The translations under genes were made by a program, and so were the position numbers. A stretch of 6,491 nucleotides of DNA from Thermoplasmata archaeon (GTDB lineage Archaea > Thermoplasmatota > Thermoplasmata > Lutacidiplasmatales > UBA184), in the NCBI GenBank assembly GCA_030037695.1, contig JASHQF010000025.1:1-6491 (forward strand), given 5' to 3'. Below the pieces are notes generated by a model. It did not search any database and was not told where the DNA came from. It saw only the letters and a list, made by a program, of their open reading frames with translations. Positions 5,010 through 6,491 of the stretch are shown one piece after another; position 1 is the stretch's first letter, and each line of letters opens with the position of its first letter.

Positions 5010-6173
5010 ATGAACGTCGGGGTGGTCGGCGCCGGGATCACGGGCCTGTTCGCGGCCCTCTCGCTCCAGCGCGCCGGGGCGACGGTGACGATCTACGACG
5101 CCGCATCCCCCGGCGCCCGATCGATCCACGCGGCTGGGATCATCGAGCCGACGACGGCGTATCGGACCAACACGCTCGCCTTCCTCCGCCGCGTCGTGAA
5201 GTACTGGCGTCGGGGGACGTGCGCGTTCCGGTCGGTCGATGGCGGGTGGCTGTTCGAAAGTTTGCGGACCCTGGAGAGGCCCCCGCCCGGGGACTGGGAG
5301 GCGGCGCTGGACGCCATGGGCCGAGCCTCGCTCCGAGCGTATGCGACGCTCGCCGAGGAGCAGGACGATTTCGGCTTCGCCGCCCGAGGGCTCGTGGAGC
5401 GGTACGACGATCCCGCCCACTTCGAGGAGGCCTGTCGCGATGCCGCCGCCAAGCGCGACCGCGCACCGTTCGAGGTGCGAGCTCGCGAGGGGGGCCCCGG
5501 CGACCTCTATTTCCCGGAGGTCGCCTGGGTGCACACCGAGCGATGCGCGGACCGCCTCGTGCGCGAGCTCGGGGCGACGACCTTTGTCCGCGCCTCGGTG
5601 ACGGCGGTGGACCTCGCCGGCCGGATCTCTACCGACGTCGGGGACCGGGATCACGACTGCGTGGTCGTCTGCACCGGGGTCACCTCCCGGTCCCTGGGGT
5701 TGCCGCTGACGGCCGTCCGAGGGTACGGCTGGCATCTCCGGCCGGCCCGACCGATCGACGTCGCGACGATCCACGTCGACCGCGGCATCGCCCTCGTCCC
5801 GTTCGGGCCCGAGCTCAAGGTGACGGGCGGGTGGGACTTCGACCTGCGGGGCACCCGGCGCAGGGCCGAGGAGGTGCTCGACGCGGTGCGCGAGCTCGTC
5901 GCGTTCGATCGGGTCCTGGACGTGCAGGACGGCGCACGGCCGTGCACCCCGGACGGCCTGCCGACCGCGGGGCGCGTGGAGCGACTGGTCGTCGCCAACG
6001 GCGGCTTCCGGCTCGGCTGGAGCTTCGCTCCCGCGCTCGGGGACGCGGCCGCCCGTCTCGCGCTGGAGGAACGCGGGAACGATCCGTTCCTGGCCCGGTA
6101 CTGCGGGGCCCTCCACGCGGGCCCCCTCGGGCTCCGAGGTACCGAGTCGGTCGTGCTGCCACCCGCGACGTAG
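5010..6173 (+). CDS. FAD-dependent oxidoreductase of the D-amino-acid oxidase (DAO) family
   Basis: A 387-aa protein, normal length for glycine oxidase/sarcosine oxidase/DadA-like enzymes, which oxidise amines or amino acids to imines using FAD. The N-terminal dinucleotide fold is VGVVGAGITGLFAALSL (3-19), with GxGxxG at 7-12 and D30 (TIYDA) at the end of beta-2 to bind the ADP ribose. ARSIHAAGIIEP (36-47) is the second FAD-contact segment. CVVVCTG, at about two thirds of the length, is the usual strand preceding the second flavin contact. GARPCTPDGLP (308-318) and VANGGFRLGWSFAPALGD (328-345) are the C-terminal flavin-binding signature. Where many relatives have G-H-Y-R, this one has G-G-F-R, so the His is replaced. 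The substrate is unknown. ATG 5010 lies just before the first strand; upstream GGGG is a weak ribosome-binding candidate. There is no signal peptide, so it is probably cytosolic. It is followed after 69 nt by the esterase gene. Confidence 0.9.
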   Translation: MNVGVVGAGITGLFAALSLQRAGATVTIYDAASPGARSIHAAGIIEPTTAYRTNTLAFLRRVVKYWRRGTCAFRSVDGGWLFESLRTLERPPPGDWEAALDAMGRASLRAYATLAEEQDDFGFAARGLVERYDDPAHFEEACRDAAAKRDRAPFEVRAREGGPGDLYFPEVAWVHTERCADRLVRELGATTFVRASVTAVDLAGRISTDVGDRDHDCVVVCTGVTSRSLGLPLTAVRGYGWHLRPARPIDVATIHVDRGIALVPFGPELKVTGGWDFDLRGTRRRAEEVLDAVRELVAFDRVLDVQDGARPCTPDGLPTAGRVERLVVANGGFRLGWSFAPALGDAAARLALEERGNDPFLARYCGALHAGPLGLRGTESVVLPPAT

Positions 6174-6222
6174 CGCGGCGATCGCCGGCGAGACGCTTTC
6201 CCCCGGGACCGTTGCCGAGGGC

Positions 6223-6230
6223 GAGGAGGG
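6223..6230 (+). promoter_or_regulatory. Shine-Dalgarno-like site for the esterase gene
   Basis: GAGGAGGG is the strongest ribosome-binding-like sequence in the window. It ends 12 nt before the TTG at 6243, somewhat far but usable. It matters because no ATG or GTG exists in the esterase frame between the preceding gene's stop and 6317, so it supports the TTG start. Confidence 0.4.
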
Positions 6231-6242
6231 CCCCGAACGGAG

Positions 6243-6491
6243 TTGTCGATCCGCGTCCCCCGCCGACCTCCCTCGTTCCGCGCCTTCGCACAGGAGCTCG
6301 GCGGCCGGGCCGAGCTCGTGGAGCACGAGAGCGACGTCCTCCGGGACAATCCCCTCGGCGACTCGTACCGTCGCTCCGTGGCGGTCCTTCGCCCTCCGTC
6401 CGGTACGACCGAGGGCAAGCCGTTGCTCGTGCTCCTGCCGGGGTTCACGGGGACGGGCCGTGCGGAGCTGGTGCGGCGCGCCCTGTACGAC
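6243..6491 (+). CDS. Putative esterase, alpha/beta-hydrolase fold (5' part only)
   Basis: The first 83 codons of a gene cut by the window end. The peptide contains VEHESDVLRDNPLGDSYRRS (26-45) and then VAVLRPPSGTTEGKPLLVLL (46-65) followed by PGFTGTGRAE. This resembles the start of the enterochelin-esterase-like/putative esterase group: a strand carrying E-S-x-V/A-L-R-x-N-P-L-G-D, a second strand ending in R-P-P or L-P-P, then a core strand running into a Gly-rich oxyanion loop. The catalytic Ser, Asp and His would lie beyond the window, so activity cannot be judged. Start: TTG at 6243 is the only usual start codon in this frame after the previous stop and before GTG 6318, which would cut into the conserved strand. 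The protein shows no signal peptide from this start. The same strand and a 69-nt gap make co-transcription with the FAD oxidoreductase possible. Confidence 0.68.
   Translation, partial: MSIRVPRRPPSFRAFAQELGGRAELVEHESDVLRDNPLGDSYRRSVAVLRPPSGTTEGKPLLVLLPGFTGTGRAELVRRALYD

Noticed and set aside
4671..6326. 551-codon minus-strand frame opposite the ABM and FAD oxidoreductase genes
   Set aside because: It lies wholly antisense to two proteins with clear family motifs, and its Arg/Pro/Gly-rich peptide is typical of shadow frames in high-GC DNA.

Overview
The window is very GC-rich, with strong G/C preference at codon third positions. Two genes carry an AT-rich, TATA-like element centred about 28 nt before a start codon, with no Shine-Dalgarno sequence between. 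This is the arrangement expected of leaderless archaeal transcription. With the general style of the proteins (a small two-TM exoprotein, an orphan coiled-coil protein, a putative esterase), it suggests a high-GC archaeon, possibly of the Thermoplasmatota. No universal marker gene is present, so this is inference and a high-GC bacterium is not excluded.

Layout. A plus-strand gene at the left edge (10-468) encodes a small membrane protein with an outer domain held between two TM helices. It converges on a block of three minus-strand genes, read right to left: a 649-aa cysteine-free coiled-coil protein of unknown function (3701-1752), a single-domain VOC/glyoxalase-fold protein (1653-1264) and a class I SAM-dependent methyltransferase (1121-513). 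The gaps between them (98 and 142 nt) and the separate TATA-like elements suggest mostly separate transcripts.

Upstream of the coiled-coil gene, about 3.7-4.6 kb holds no recognisable conserved gene. It is built in part from a degenerate 27-bp tandem repeat, clearest at 3949-4110 and 4270-4404. A plus-strand frame through it (3936-4610) reads the repeat as a nonapeptide of the type (D/E)L-x-R-D-x-G-x-(R/Q). Its wobble composition fits coding better than the long opposite-strand frame does. This is the most unusual part of the window.

The right third is a plus-strand set: an ABM-fold (YgiN-like) monooxygenase-type protein (4658-4948), a perfect 10-bp inverted repeat straight after its stop, a DAO-family FAD oxidoreductase (5010-6173), and the 5' end of a putative alpha/beta-hydrolase esterase (6243 onward, cut by the window edge). 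The first two may share redox-type small-molecule chemistry, but nothing in the sequence fixes a pathway or substrate.
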